Below are positions 46,211-54,776 of a stretch of 64,000 bases of DNA, piece by piece. The DNA is taken from the NCBI RefSeq assembly GCF_014196055.1, contig NZ_JACICY010000001.1, positions 882,203 through 946,202 of the forward strand. Reading direction: 5' to 3'. Numbering within the stretch: the first letter of the stretch is position 1; every line of letters starts with the position of its first letter. Position numbers and translations under genes: made by a program. This DNA is from Novosphingobium hassiacum (GTDB lineage Bacteria > Pseudomonadota > Alphaproteobacteria > Sphingomonadales > Sphingomonadaceae). The notes beneath the pieces were generated by a model that worked only from the letters and a program-made list of their open reading frames with translations, was not told the origin of the DNA and did not search any database.

Positions 46211-47436
46211 TCGCGGGCCCCCTGACGATCACCGGCGGACGGCTGGTCCTCGGCGATGGAGAACCTCAACCCGGTGCGCTGCGCTGCGAGGGTGGCCGAA
46301 TCGTGGCGTTGGGCGACGTGACGCCACACGAGGGCGACGTTGTGTTCGACGCGAGAGGCGCGCTGGTCGCGCCGGGACTGGTGGACCTCGGCGTCTTTGC
46401 CATCGACAAGCCTGCGTTCCACTTCGGCGGGATCACGCGCGCGGCGCTGATGCCCGATCAAGGACCGCCGCTGGACCACCCGGCACGCGTGCGGTTCGCG
46501 GCACAATCGGGCAAGCCTGACTTGTGGGTCCACCCGCTGGCCGCTGCCACGCGGGCGCTGGAGGGCAGCGACCTTGCCGAGCTTGCGCTGATGCGCGACG
46601 CGGGCGCACGTGCCGTGGCGACGGGCCGTGCGTGGATCGGTGATTCGGGGGTAATGCTGCGGCTGCTGCGCTACTGCGCGATGCTCGGACTGGTCGTGGT
46701 GACCCATGCCGAGGATGCAGGCGTGACCGGCAGTGCCGTGGCAACGGCGGGCGAGGTTGCAACGCGGCTCGGCCTGCCATCAGCGCCTGCGGTGGCCGAG
46801 GCGCTGGCCGTGGCACGCGACATTGCGCTGGCCGAGGTTTCTGGATGCCACGTCCATTTCCGGCAGGTAACGACGGCATCTGCGCTCGATCTGGTGCGCA
46901 CGGCCAAGGCGCGCGGCGTGCAGGTGACCGCCGGGGTGACGCCTGCGCACTTCATCCTCTCGGACCTCGAACTGGTAGGCTTCCGCACGTTCTGCCGGAT
47001 GTCGCCGCCGCTCCGCTCGGACACGGATCGCAAGGCTGTGATCGCCGCAATCGCCGACGGCACGATCGACGTGATCTCGTCAGGCCACGATCCGCGCGGG
47101 CCGGAGGACAAGCGCCTGCCGTTTGCGGATGCCGAACCCGGCATGGCGGGGGCCGAGACGCTCTTGCCGCTCACGCTGACGCTGGTGCGCGATGGCGTAA
47201 TCTCGATGGCGCGCGCGTTCGATCTGCTCAGCGCAAGCCCTGCGCGCCTGCTGGGCGTGGATGCTGGACGGCTGGCGGTGGGCACAGAAGCCGACCTTGC
47301 AATCATCGACCCGGTGCGGCCATGGGTGGTCGATTCGGACAAGATGGCGGCAAGCGCGGGCAACACCCCGTTCGACCGCCGCCCGGTCGAGGGCCGCGTC
47401 ACCGCGCTGTTCAAGGGCGGGACGAAGATCGACTGA
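46207..47436 (+). CDS. pyrC: Dihydroorotase-like PyrC' (catalytically inactive)
   Basis: The 409-residue protein belongs to the dihydroorotase/amidohydrolase family. It lacks the metal-binding HxH motif ([11 protein letters not shown] where active enzymes have DxHxH), and the catalytic Asp region reads ISSGHDPRG rather than ATDHAPH. HAED and HVHF remain. Inactive PyrC' subunits overlapping pyrB are known in Pseudomonas, where they are needed for assembly of aspartate carbamoyltransferase. An active pyrC must be elsewhere. It is translationally coupled to pyrB. Confidence 0.88.
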   Translation: MIAGPLTITGGRLVLGDGEPQPGALRCEGGRIVALGDVTPHEGDVVFDARGALVAPGLVDLGVFAIDKPAFHFGGITRAALMPDQGPPLDHPARVRFAAQSGKPDLWVHPLAAATRALEGSDLAELALMRDAGARAVATGRAWIGDSGVMLRLLRYCAMLGLVVVTHAEDAGVTGSAVATAGEVATRLGLPSAPAVAEALAVARDIALAEVSGCHVHFRQVTTASALDLVRTAKARGVQVTAGVTPAHFILSDLELVGFRTFCRMSPPLRSDTDRKAVIAAIADGTIDVISSGHDPRGPEDKRLPFADAEPGMAGAETLLPLTLTLVRDGVISMARAFDLLSASPARLLGVDAGRLAVGTEADLAIIDPVRPWVVDSDKMAASAGNTPFDRRPVEGRVTALFKGGTKID

Positions 47437-47448
47437 AACCAAAGAAGA

Positions 47449-47480
47449 GGAGCGCCAGGACGTTGTGTCCTTGGCGCTCC
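47449..47480. terminator. Hairpin between pyrC' and the SPOR lipoprotein gene
   Basis: The arms ggagcgcca and tggcgctcc form a 9-bp stem with additional internal pairing (ggac/gtcc). There is no clear T-run on either strand. It stands between the two convergent genes and probably ends one or both transcripts. Confidence 0.45.
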
Positions 47481-47508
47481 ACGCGAACCCGTAATCGATT
47501 AATGCAGA

Positions 47509-48822
47509 TCAGCGCTTGGCCATGCGCGTTTCCAGCGGGCGCTGGCCGGGAAGCCCGGCAGGACCGCTGCCGCGCAGGACGAAGCATGCACCGCCCCGTG
47601 CCTTGACCGAACCGCAAAGCGAGCTGGCGGCAGCAAGACCGTTGAAACCTGCGGCCTGTACACGCCAGAATTGGCGACCATTGACGGTCACTTGCGTGGT
47701 TACGTTGCGGTAGCCCGCGAGCGCCGGATTGCGCGCGGCGAAATGGCGCCATGCACGGCGCGCGCCTTCAGCGCTGCCGAATGACCCAAGCTGGACGAGG
47801 TGCGTACCCTTGCCCACAGCGACAGGCGCAACGGCCTTATGGGTCGGCGCTGCGGCGCGGGCTGCATGGGTGGTCTTGGCTGCGGGCTGGTAGTACGGCG
47901 CGGCCATCGGCTGCGGCGAAGACGCTGGCATGTCGATCATCGCGAGCTGGTCCTGCTTCGGCTGCGACGAAGCGTCCGAAAGCGAGGGCTGCGGCGCGGC
48001 AGTGGCTTCCGTGGCAGGCAATTCCTCGACGGCGGCTTCGGCCAGCGGCTCGGCGCGGGCTGCAGCTTGTGCAGAAAGCTGCCGCTCGCCGGGGAAATTG
48101 GCAAGGGCGAGCGCGGCTGGCTGGCCCTTATCGGCGCGCAACGGCACCGAAAGCAGCCCGGCGACGCGATCGCGCGTCAATTCGGGCTGCCCCATCATCG
48201 CCCACTGCTCCATGCGATTGCCGAGTTCGGCAGCGGGAACGTCCTGCGCGGCCATCGCGCGCGCTTCGCGCCAGTAACCGCCCATTGCATAGGCAAGCGC
48301 GAGATTCTGGCGCACCTTGACGGTGTTTTCACCGCCCCGCACCGCTTGCGACAGCACAGCGATACCTTGGGCAGGCTGACCTGCCAGCGCGAGCGCCAGA
48401 CCGTAATCCGACGCTTCGAGGCTGTCGCGATACGAATTGAGCGTATCGATCGCTTCGGCATGGCGGCCCAGCGCGACATCGGCGAGCGCAAGGCTCAGCG
48501 CGGTGCGGCTGCTGTCCTCGCCAAGCTCCATCGCCTCGTCATAAGCCTGACGCGCCGATTCGAAGCGCCCTGCCTTGAGGTAGGTATTGCCGAGCAGCAC
48601 ACGATAGGCCGCGTTGCGCGGATCGGCGAGCACCGCCTTTTCCGCGTTGTCCACAGCCACCTTCGTGCTGCCACCATTCAGAGCGGTCTGCGCCGACGAC
48701 GCGAGCTTTGCAGGCCGATTGCTTCCGGCGGCGCAACCGGTGAGGATTCCGGCGGCAAGTGCGGTCGACACGATCAGCCGCGCGGCGCGACTGGGGGCGA
48801 AGGTGGAGAGAAGTTCTTTCAT
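47509..48822 (-). CDS. TPR and SPOR-domain lipoprotein
   Basis: The 437-residue protein has a lipoprotein signal (lipobox LTGC), several TPR-like repeats (AAYRVLLGNTYLKAGRFESA), a Pro/Ala-rich linker, and a C-terminal SPOR domain (THLVQLGSFGSAEGARRAW, RVQAAGFNGLAAASSLC). SPOR domains bind denuded septal peptidoglycan. ATG 48822 has GAAGGA 9 nt upstream; a TTG seven codons upstream is less likely. It is the last of three co-directional genes (ParA-like, RHH-like, this), suggesting a cell-division or positioning module. Confidence 0.85.
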   Translation of the reverse strand: MKELLSTFAPSRAARLIVSTALAAGILTGCAAGSNRPAKLASSAQTALNGGSTKVAVDNAEKAVLADPRNAAYRVLLGNTYLKAGRFESARQAYDEAMELGEDSSRTALSLALADVALGRHAEAIDTLNSYRDSLEASDYGLALALAGQPAQGIAVLSQAVRGGENTVKVRQNLALAYAMGGYWREARAMAAQDVPAAELGNRMEQWAMMGQPELTRDRVAGLLSVPLRADKGQPAALALANFPGERQLSAQAAARAEPLAEAAVEELPATEATAAPQPSLSDASSQPKQDQLAMIDMPASSPQPMAAPYYQPAAKTTHAARAAAPTHKAVAPVAVGKGTHLVQLGSFGSAEGARRAWRHFAARNPALAGYRNVTTQVTVNGRQFWRVQAAGFNGLAAASSLCGSVKARGGACFVLRGSGPAGLPGQRPLETRMAKR

Positions 48823-48843
48823 TCTTTCAGGTCCTTCGATCAA

Positions 48844-49356
48844 TCAGTTACGGACCGCGCGCTTGGCGAGGTCTTCGATCCCGGGCAGATCGGCTAGAAA
48901 GCGGTCGAGCGCCTCGATCACGAGGCCTTGAGCACTGCGCCCTTCGAGCGTGCAGGCAAGGCGCAGGCGCAGGTGGCGATAGTTGTCGAGCCGCAGGGTA
49001 AAGGCAGCCTTGCGGCCCTCCTGCAGCGCCGAACGGACGGCCTTGCCGCCCTTGGTGCGCTGTGTCCTGACGGGGTCCGGCACCTGCATCTGCGTGACGG
49101 CAGCGGCAAGGTCTTCGATCTGCTTCACGATCGCAGGCGGTTCGGCATGGGCGGCGGGCACGAAACCTTCCTCGCCCATGTCATTCCAGCCCAGATCATC
49201 CTGCGTCGCCGCCGGCAGTGCGCCACCCATCGAAACGATGACACGGCTCTGCTCTTCCGCGCTCAAAGCCAGTTGCGGACGCATGGCAGGACGCGCCGCA
49301 CCCTTGCGGGCGAGCAGCGCGGGGGACAGCGAGGCCAGCGGCTTGGCTGCGCTCAT
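48844..49356 (-). CDS. Ribbon-helix-helix-like protein downstream of the ParA-type ATPase
   Basis: The 170-residue protein has a disordered N-terminal half (Ala/Pro-rich, MSAAKPLASLSPALLARKG) and a C-terminal segment resembling a ribbon-helix-helix DNA-binding fold (AFTLRLDNYRHLRLR, then a GRSAQGLVIEALDRFL helix). It could be a ParB-like partner of the adjacent ParA ATPase; this is inferred from fold and position only. The ATG start is 13 bp beyond the ParA stop, and the 23 codons of open frame upstream of it overlap that gene. Confidence 0.6.
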   Translation of the reverse strand: MSAAKPLASLSPALLARKGAARPAMRPQLALSAEEQSRVIVSMGGALPAATQDDLGWNDMGEEGFVPAAHAEPPAIVKQIEDLAAAVTQMQVPDPVRTQRTKGGKAVRSALQEGRKAAFTLRLDNYRHLRLRLACTLEGRSAQGLVIEALDRFLADLPGIEDLAKRAVRN

Positions 49357-49369
49357 CAGACGATCTCCC

Positions 49370-50104
49370 TCACGAACCCGCAACGCGGCGGCCAAAGCCG
49401 CCCATCGGACGAGCCGCACCGCCATTCATCGGGATCGCCGCCGCGGCTTGCGGGACGGCGAACACGGTGCGGCGGAAATTCTTTTCGAGACGCTCGGAAA
49501 TGTAGGTCCACAGTGCGGTGACTTCGCCTGCCGACTTGCCGCCCGGATCGCATTCCATGACGGTGCGACCATCGATCATCGAGGCGGCAAAATCGGTGCG
49601 CTGGTGCAGGGTGATCGGTGCAACGGTGCCGTGCTGCGAAAGAGCAACGGCTGCCTCGGCGGTGATCCGGGCCTTTGGCGTTGCTGCGTTCACTACGAAA
49701 ATCAGCGGCTTTCCGGCGCGGTCGCACAAGTCGACCGTGGCACCGACTGCGCGCAAGTCATGCGGGCTGGGACGGGTGGGGACGACGATCAGTTCGGCAA
49801 CCGAAATCACCGACTGGATCGCCATGGTGATCGCGGGCGGCGTATCGATAACCGCCAGCTTGAACCCCTGCTGGCGCAAGATTGCGAGGTCGCTGGCCAG
49901 ACGGGCCACAGTGGTCTGCGCAAATGCTGGGAATTCGGCCTCGCGCTCGTTCCACCAGTCCGACAGGGAACCTTGCGGATCGATGTCGATCAGCACGACC
50001 GGGCCAGCGCCCGCTCGCTGGGCCTGGACGGCGAGGTGGCCAGACAAGGTCGTCTTGCCCGAACCACCTTTTTGCGATGCCAATGCCAGTACGCGCAAAG
50101 TCAA
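49370..50104 (-). CDS. ParA/MinD-family partitioning or positioning ATPase
   Basis: The 244-residue P-loop ATPase has the deviant Walker A KGGSGKTT with signature Lys12 and catalytic Lys17. A DxD-like DIDPQGSLSDWW switch follows, then Walker B VIDTPP. Orphan ParA ATPases position plasmids, chromosomes, chemoreceptor arrays or division proteins. Its overlap-free but close downstream neighbour may be a DNA-binding partner, and a septal SPOR lipoprotein follows. It does not look like the chromosomal parA (no parB, gidAB). The role is open. Confidence 0.85.
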   Translation of the reverse strand: MTLRVLALASQKGGSGKTTLSGHLAVQAQRAGAGPVVLIDIDPQGSLSDWWNEREAEFPAFAQTTVARLASDLAILRQQGFKLAVIDTPPAITMAIQSVISVAELIVVPTRPSPHDLRAVGATVDLCDRAGKPLIFVVNAATPKARITAEAAVALSQHGTVAPITLHQRTDFAASMIDGRTVMECDPGGKSAGEVTALWTYISERLEKNFRRTVFAVPQAAAAIPMNGGAARPMGGFGRRVAGS

Positions 50105-50358
50105 ACCCCTCGAAATCGATAACTCGTGGAGACGGATTCGCAGAATGGGTTGAAATTTTGGTTAAGATGCACGGCTCGTCGCATTGGCAGACCTGCCGAA
50201 CGAGGCTAGCCGTGGGTTTTCCCCTGCGTAATAGCCGCTAAGACTTCGCTAACGCCTCGTTGACTATACGCTTCCAGACAGACGACCGGTTTTGATCCGG
50301 CAACAGTCCGGGTTGCAGGACTACGCTCATTAACGAAACAGGACGGGTGTTTCTTGCC

Positions 50359-51504
50359 ATGGCACATCTCAGGCATGTTGTGACATTACCGCTGGGGTTC
50401 GCGCTGGCTTTGGCTGCCGCTCCGGCATCGGCCGACGTAAAGACCGGCGTCGATGCCTGGTCGCGCGGCGAATACGAGCTTGCGATCAAGGAATGGCTCG
50501 GCCCTGCCGCCAAGGGCGATGCCGATGCGCAGTTCAACATGGGCCAGGCCTACAAGCTGGGCAAGGGCGTGACGCTGGATATGAAGCGCGCCGAGGCATG
50601 GTACCGCAAGGCCGCCGCGCAAGGTCATGTCAAAGCGGCGGACACGCTCGGACTTGTGTTGTTCCAACAGGACCGCAAGACCGAGGCGTTGCCGTTCATT
50701 CAGGCCGCAGCCGAGCGTGGAGAGCCGCGCGCGCAGTACATCCTCGGGATCGCCCACTTCAACGGCGACCTGGTCGGCAAGGACTGGGTCCGCGCTTATG
50801 CGCTGATGAGCCGGGCGTCCGCCGCAGGGCTCGAACAGGCGACACGCAGCCTTGCCACCATGGACGGGATCGTCCCGCTCGAGCAGCGTCAGTTGGCAAT
50901 GTCACTTTCGGCCGAACTCGAACAGAAAGCGCAGGAAAATCGGTCTCGCCAGTTCGCAGCCGCTGACCTTGGCGTAAGGTCGGCACCGACCGCGCCATTG
51001 CGCCCTGCTCAATCGGGCGCGCCGCTGGAACGCACCGAGTTGCCGCCATCGACCCGCTACAATCCGGCGCCACCCTCCGTTCCTTCCGGTCCGGTTACTG
51101 CCGGTGCCGACTTCGCCAACCCGGTCACCATGCAGCAACCCAAGCGTATTGCTGTTGCCCCGGCGCTTCAGACCAAACCACCTGCCAAGCCCGCGGTGGT
51201 GCCTGCGCCCAAGCCGACTGCGCAACCCGCCGCCAAGCCGCGCATGGCGGCCCCTGCGCCCGCTCCTGCCGCAAAGGGCAACTGGCGCGTGCAGCTTGGC
51301 GCGTTCGGGGTGAAGAGCAACGCCGATAGCCTCTGGGCCAAGGTCAGGGGACGGGCTGAGCTTGCCGGACACGGCCGGATCGATCTGGCTTCGGGCAGCG
51401 TCACCCGGCTACTGGCGGGCGGTTTTGCTACACTGGCCGATGCGGACAAGGCTTGCGCAGCGCTCAAGTCTGGCGGGTTCACTTGCCTGGTGGTAAGGCC
51501 CTGA
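50359..51504 (+). CDS. SEL1-repeat and SPOR-domain periplasmic protein
   Basis: The 381-residue protein has a signal peptide (cleavage near PASA-DV) and four SEL1-like repeats (DADAQFNMGQAYKLGKGVTLD, in part; GEPRAQYILGIAHFNG). A Pro/Ala linker follows, then a C-terminal SPOR domain (NWRVQLGAFGVKSNADSLW). The start could be GTG 50347 or ATG 50359; I use the ATG. It is divergent from the ParA operon, giving two SPOR proteins flanking one 254-bp regulatory region. A role at the septum is likely. Confidence 0.88.
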   Translation: MAHLRHVVTLPLGFALALAAAPASADVKTGVDAWSRGEYELAIKEWLGPAAKGDADAQFNMGQAYKLGKGVTLDMKRAEAWYRKAAAQGHVKAADTLGLVLFQQDRKTEALPFIQAAAERGEPRAQYILGIAHFNGDLVGKDWVRAYALMSRASAAGLEQATRSLATMDGIVPLEQRQLAMSLSAELEQKAQENRSRQFAAADLGVRSAPTAPLRPAQSGAPLERTELPPSTRYNPAPPSVPSGPVTAGADFANPVTMQQPKRIAVAPALQTKPPAKPAVVPAPKPTAQPAAKPRMAAPAPAPAAKGNWRVQLGAFGVKSNADSLWAKVRGRAELAGHGRIDLASGSVTRLLAGGFATLADADKACAALKSGGFTCLVVRP

Positions 51505-51508
51505 TGGC

Positions 51509-52723
51509 TTGGACCCGGACCTTCCCCCCACCCGCATAGAAGCGATAGATTTCCTGCGCGGCGTTGCCGTGCTGGGGATACTCGCGATCAATGTAACCGG
51601 GTTTTGGGGACCGTCGCTGGCGACGTTTTCGCCCGCGATCCCTGAACTCGACCCAGGCGGAGTAACTTGGTTCGGCATTGCCTTCGTCATCTTCGAAGGC
51701 AAGATGCGCGCGATGTTCAGCCTGCTGTTCGGCGCAAGCATGGTCCTGTTTGCGCAAGCAGCCGAGCGCCACGGCCATGACCCCGACATCGCGCAACTGC
51801 GCCGCCTTCTGTGGCTGGCGCTGTTCGGCTACCTCCACTTCGCATTGCTATGGTGGGGCGATATTCTGTTTCCCTATGCGCTGTGCGGCCTCGGCGCACT
51901 TGCCCTGCGCCGGGTGCAGCCCGCAGGCCAGATATTCATCGCGCTGTCGATCTATCTGTTCTCGCACGGGATCGACGCGCTGCTATCGCTTCCCGGACTT
52001 ATCGCTGAGCAGGGCGTGCTGGGAGGGAGCGCCCTACCCTCCGACATGGCGGAACAAGCGGGCATGATGGCGCGGATTTCCGATTCGGTTGGGGCCGATA
52101 CCTCCATATTGAATGCCGGGTTCGTCGAAGCGGTCCGGCTGAAACTATCGCATTCTGCGCTGCAGCCACTGGAAGTTACTTTCGGCACCTTCACCGAAAC
52201 ACTGCCGCTCATGCTGATCGGCATGGCTCTGCTGCGGAGTGGGCTCTTCACCCGATGGCCCACCCGGCGTCTGGCCGCGAGCGCGGTCGGCGGAATAGTG
52301 GTGGGCGGAGTGCCGACGCTGCTGTGCCTCCAATGGCTCGCCGCACACGACTGGCCGCCACGCGCGATGTTCGCTGCCATGCAGGCGGGTATGGCGGTGC
52401 CGCACCTGCTGATGGCGCTCGGCTACGCTGCGGCATTGCTCGTGCTGTTTCCGCTCATCCGCAATGGCTGGCTAGGGCAGGCGCTCGCAGCGGCCGGGCG
52501 TTGTGCCTTCACCAATTACATCGGCACCAGCGTGCTGATGAGCGTGATCTTCTGCGGCTGGGGGCTTGGCCTCGGCCCGGAATTGCCGCGCGTCTGGCTT
52601 CCGGCTTTCGTTCTGCTCGGCTGGAGCGCCATGCTCGTCTGGCCGCGCCACTGGCTGGCCCGATACGGCCAGGGCCCGCTCGAAGGTTTGTGGCGGAAAC
52701 TAGCGCTGCCGCGGCGCGCATAG
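51509..52723 (+). CDS. DUF418-family integral membrane protein
   Basis: This 404-residue protein has the N-terminal IDFLRGVAVLGILAINV segment typical of DUF418/YeiB proteins. It has about ten hydrophobic segments (VVGGVPTLLCLQWL, LLMALGYAAALLVLF, FTNYIGTSVLMSVIF). It starts at TTG 51509, 4 nt after the SPOR gene stop, so they are probably co-transcribed. No ATG start is available in this frame near the domain boundary. Its function is unknown; homologues are thought to be transport-related. Its tail overlaps the convergent phospholipase gene by 24 bp. Confidence 0.83.
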   Translation: MDPDLPPTRIEAIDFLRGVAVLGILAINVTGFWGPSLATFSPAIPELDPGGVTWFGIAFVIFEGKMRAMFSLLFGASMVLFAQAAERHGHDPDIAQLRRLLWLALFGYLHFALLWWGDILFPYALCGLGALALRRVQPAGQIFIALSIYLFSHGIDALLSLPGLIAEQGVLGGSALPSDMAEQAGMMARISDSVGADTSILNAGFVEAVRLKLSHSALQPLEVTFGTFTETLPLMLIGMALLRSGLFTRWPTRRLAASAVGGIVVGGVPTLLCLQWLAAHDWPPRAMFAAMQAGMAVPHLLMALGYAAALLVLFPLIRNGWLGQALAAAGRCAFTNYIGTSVLMSVIFCGWGLGLGPELPRVWLPAFVLLGWSAMLVWPRHWLARYGQGPLEGLWRKLALPRRA

Positions 52724-53839
52724 TTCCTTCCAGTCCATCGCTCGCACCGGCCCATGCCGCAGATTCGCCAGCGCCTTGTCGGCCAATTCGAGCATCGCCC
52801 GCGCGCGCCACTGCCGCCACGCCGGAATGCGCGCCTCGCCGATTGGAAACGACGACGCTCTCGCAGGCCCCAGCAACCGCGCCTCGAAGTCGGCAATCAA
52901 CGCAGCGTTGCGCACGACAGCGACGATATCGCTGCTGGTGCGATGCGAGGCGAAGTTGAAATTGCTCGATCCCAGCACCAGCGTATCGCCGTCGATCAGC
53001 AGAGCCTTGGCGTGAGTCATTTCAGGCAAGAGGCGCAAGTGGATCCCGGCAGGACCCGCCACGCCTGCAAGGTAATCGCGGATCACCGGCTTGTTGTTCG
53101 GTGCCGGGCTGTAGATCGTGACTTGCGCCCCGTTCCGCGCGGCCTGCGCCATCGCACCGACGAACGGCATCGTCGGATAGGCGCTGACCATCTCGACCGA
53201 ACGGCGCGCACTGGCGACAAGATCGATCAGCGGTTGCATCAGCCGGTCGTTGCTGTCGCCGTCGAAGCACACCAGTTCGATATCGCCGAACGTCCCGCTG
53301 ACCCCGCGCGGCGTCCCTGCCCAGTCATTGTCGAAGTCACGCACCAGAAAGTCCGCGATCTCCTGGTCCTCTATCCGCAGCATCAGGTCAGCCCACGCAA
53401 AGTTGTGGTCTGAAAAGTTGATTCCGCCGATGTGCGCGACATCGTCCATCACGAGCAGCTTCTTGTGATTGCGCAAGGGGTAACGCAACAGATGGCCGAG
53501 CACCGGGTTCGTCACCCGCACGGGCACCCCCGCCCCATTCATGGCATCGAACATTGCCAGCGTCGCCCGCGCCTCCGCCACCACCTCGGCCGGTCGGAAC
53601 GGCAGGGGCAGCATCGTGTCGTTGATCACGTTGCGACTGTAATCGTCCACCAGCACCCGGCGGGATGCCGCATGTGATCCAAGGATCGCGTCGGCAACCG
53701 ACCGCCCCGCCGCGTCGGCTTCGAACGTCATCGCCTGCACCGCGACGCGCGAACTCGCCGCAGCCAGATCGGCGCTTGCCTGCGCCCAGAACGCAGCTGA
53801 TCCCACCAGCAACTGGTAACGGCCTGTCGATCCGGTCAT
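52700..53839 (-). CDS. Phospholipase D-like / cardiolipin synthase family protein
   Basis: This 379-residue protein has two HxK motifs: NHKKLLVMDD near residue 125 and THAKALLIDGD near residue 275. Each is followed by a GGINFSDHNF- or GSSNFNFASHR-type serine/asparagine element. Enzymes of this family transfer phosphatidyl groups or hydrolyse phosphodiesters. There is no transmembrane segment or signal peptide, unlike classical cardiolipin synthases. It overlaps DUF418 tail-to-tail. Confidence 0.88.
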   Translation of the reverse strand: MTGSTGRYQLLVGSAAFWAQASADLAAASSRVAVQAMTFEADAAGRSVADAILGSHAASRRVLVDDYSRNVINDTMLPLPFRPAEVVAEARATLAMFDAMNGAGVPVRVTNPVLGHLLRYPLRNHKKLLVMDDVAHIGGINFSDHNFAWADLMLRIEDQEIADFLVRDFDNDWAGTPRGVSGTFGDIELVCFDGDSNDRLMQPLIDLVASARRSVEMVSAYPTMPFVGAMAQAARNGAQVTIYSPAPNNKPVIRDYLAGVAGPAGIHLRLLPEMTHAKALLIDGDTLVLGSSNFNFASHRTSSDIVAVVRNAALIADFEARLLGPARASSFPIGEARIPAWRQWRARAMLELADKALANLRHGPVRAMDWKELCAPRQR

Positions 53840-54025
53840 GGATTACCCCCCGAAAGTGCCCTTGCCACCAAACCGTTTTGCTGTCGACGGCCGCCTACCG
53901 GGCAGCGTTAACCCTGTTTGGAAACGCATGTGAACCCCCGCGTCCCGTGCCGGGACGCCGCATTTTGCGGACTCGCAACCCCCAGATTTAACGCTTATTC
54001 CTTTACGCGAAGGAGCGACGTAGCG

Positions 54026-54715
54026 ATGACCAAGCCGAACAACCTCTGGGCAAAGCGCTGGGTGCGGTTGCCGCTGGGTTTCGTGGCGACGTCGCTGGCC
54101 TCGCTTCTCGCGTTCCATGCCGGGCAGGATATCGCCGAAGTCGCGTTCGGCAATGGCGTGGCCGAAGCAGCGCCGATGGTCTCCGCCGCGCCCAAGCCCG
54201 CCGCCGCGACCGCGCTCGCGGCAAAGCCGGTCGATGGCCCGTTCGTGGTCAAGTCGATCCTGCCGATCGCCGAGCCGATCAAGTTCGGCAAGTTCTACTG
54301 GGACGAAACCCGCGCGCCCGCCTCCGGAGCGCTGGTCGTGACTGTGGACCTCGAAGCGCGCGTCATCAGCGTCTTCCGCGATGGCCACGAGATCGGCGCG
54401 GCTGCCATCCTCAAGGGCTATGGCGACAAGCCGACGCCTACCGGGATTTTCCCGATCACCGAAAAAGACGCCGACCACGTCTCGAACATTTACGACGCGC
54501 CGATGCCCCACATGCTGCGTCTGACCAACGACGGCGTGTCGATTCACGGCAGCAAGGTCGAAATGGGCTATGCCACCAACGGCTGCGTCGGCGTACCCGA
54601 TGAATTTGCCCGCAACCTGTTCAAGCTGGCAAAGCTTGGCGACAAGGTGATCATCACCGACGGCAAGAAACTGACTGTCGGTCAACCGATCCTGACCGGC
54701 GACCACGCCAACTAA
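54026..54715 (+). CDS. YkuD-domain L,D-transpeptidase-like protein
   Basis: The 229-residue protein has an N-terminal membrane anchor (LPLGFVATSLASLLAFHAG) and a YkuD domain. The catalytic region is IHGSKVEMGYATNGCVGVP, in which the nucleophile Cys is present. The usual SHGC reads TNGC, so the Ser and His before it are substituted (the upstream His is kept). L,D-transpeptidases crosslink peptidoglycan or attach lipoproteins. The ATG follows AAGGAG. It is followed 61 bp later by a CLC channel gene. Confidence 0.88.
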   Translation: MTKPNNLWAKRWVRLPLGFVATSLASLLAFHAGQDIAEVAFGNGVAEAAPMVSAAPKPAAATALAAKPVDGPFVVKSILPIAEPIKFGKFYWDETRAPASGALVVTVDLEARVISVFRDGHEIGAAAILKGYGDKPTPTGIFPITEKDADHVSNIYDAPMPHMLRLTNDGVSIHGSKVEMGYATNGCVGVPDEFARNLFKLAKLGDKVIITDGKKLTVGQPILTGDHAN

Positions 54716-54776
54716 GTCAGATCAGTTTTATGCCATTGCGGTTGTACCGCCTGCACCGGATCTCTAGGCGGAAGCT

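Noticed and set aside
53843..54706. A minus-strand open frame antisense to the L,D-transpeptidase.
   Set aside because: It overlaps a gene with a YkuD catalytic motif and a strong ribosome-binding site, and carries no motif of its own.
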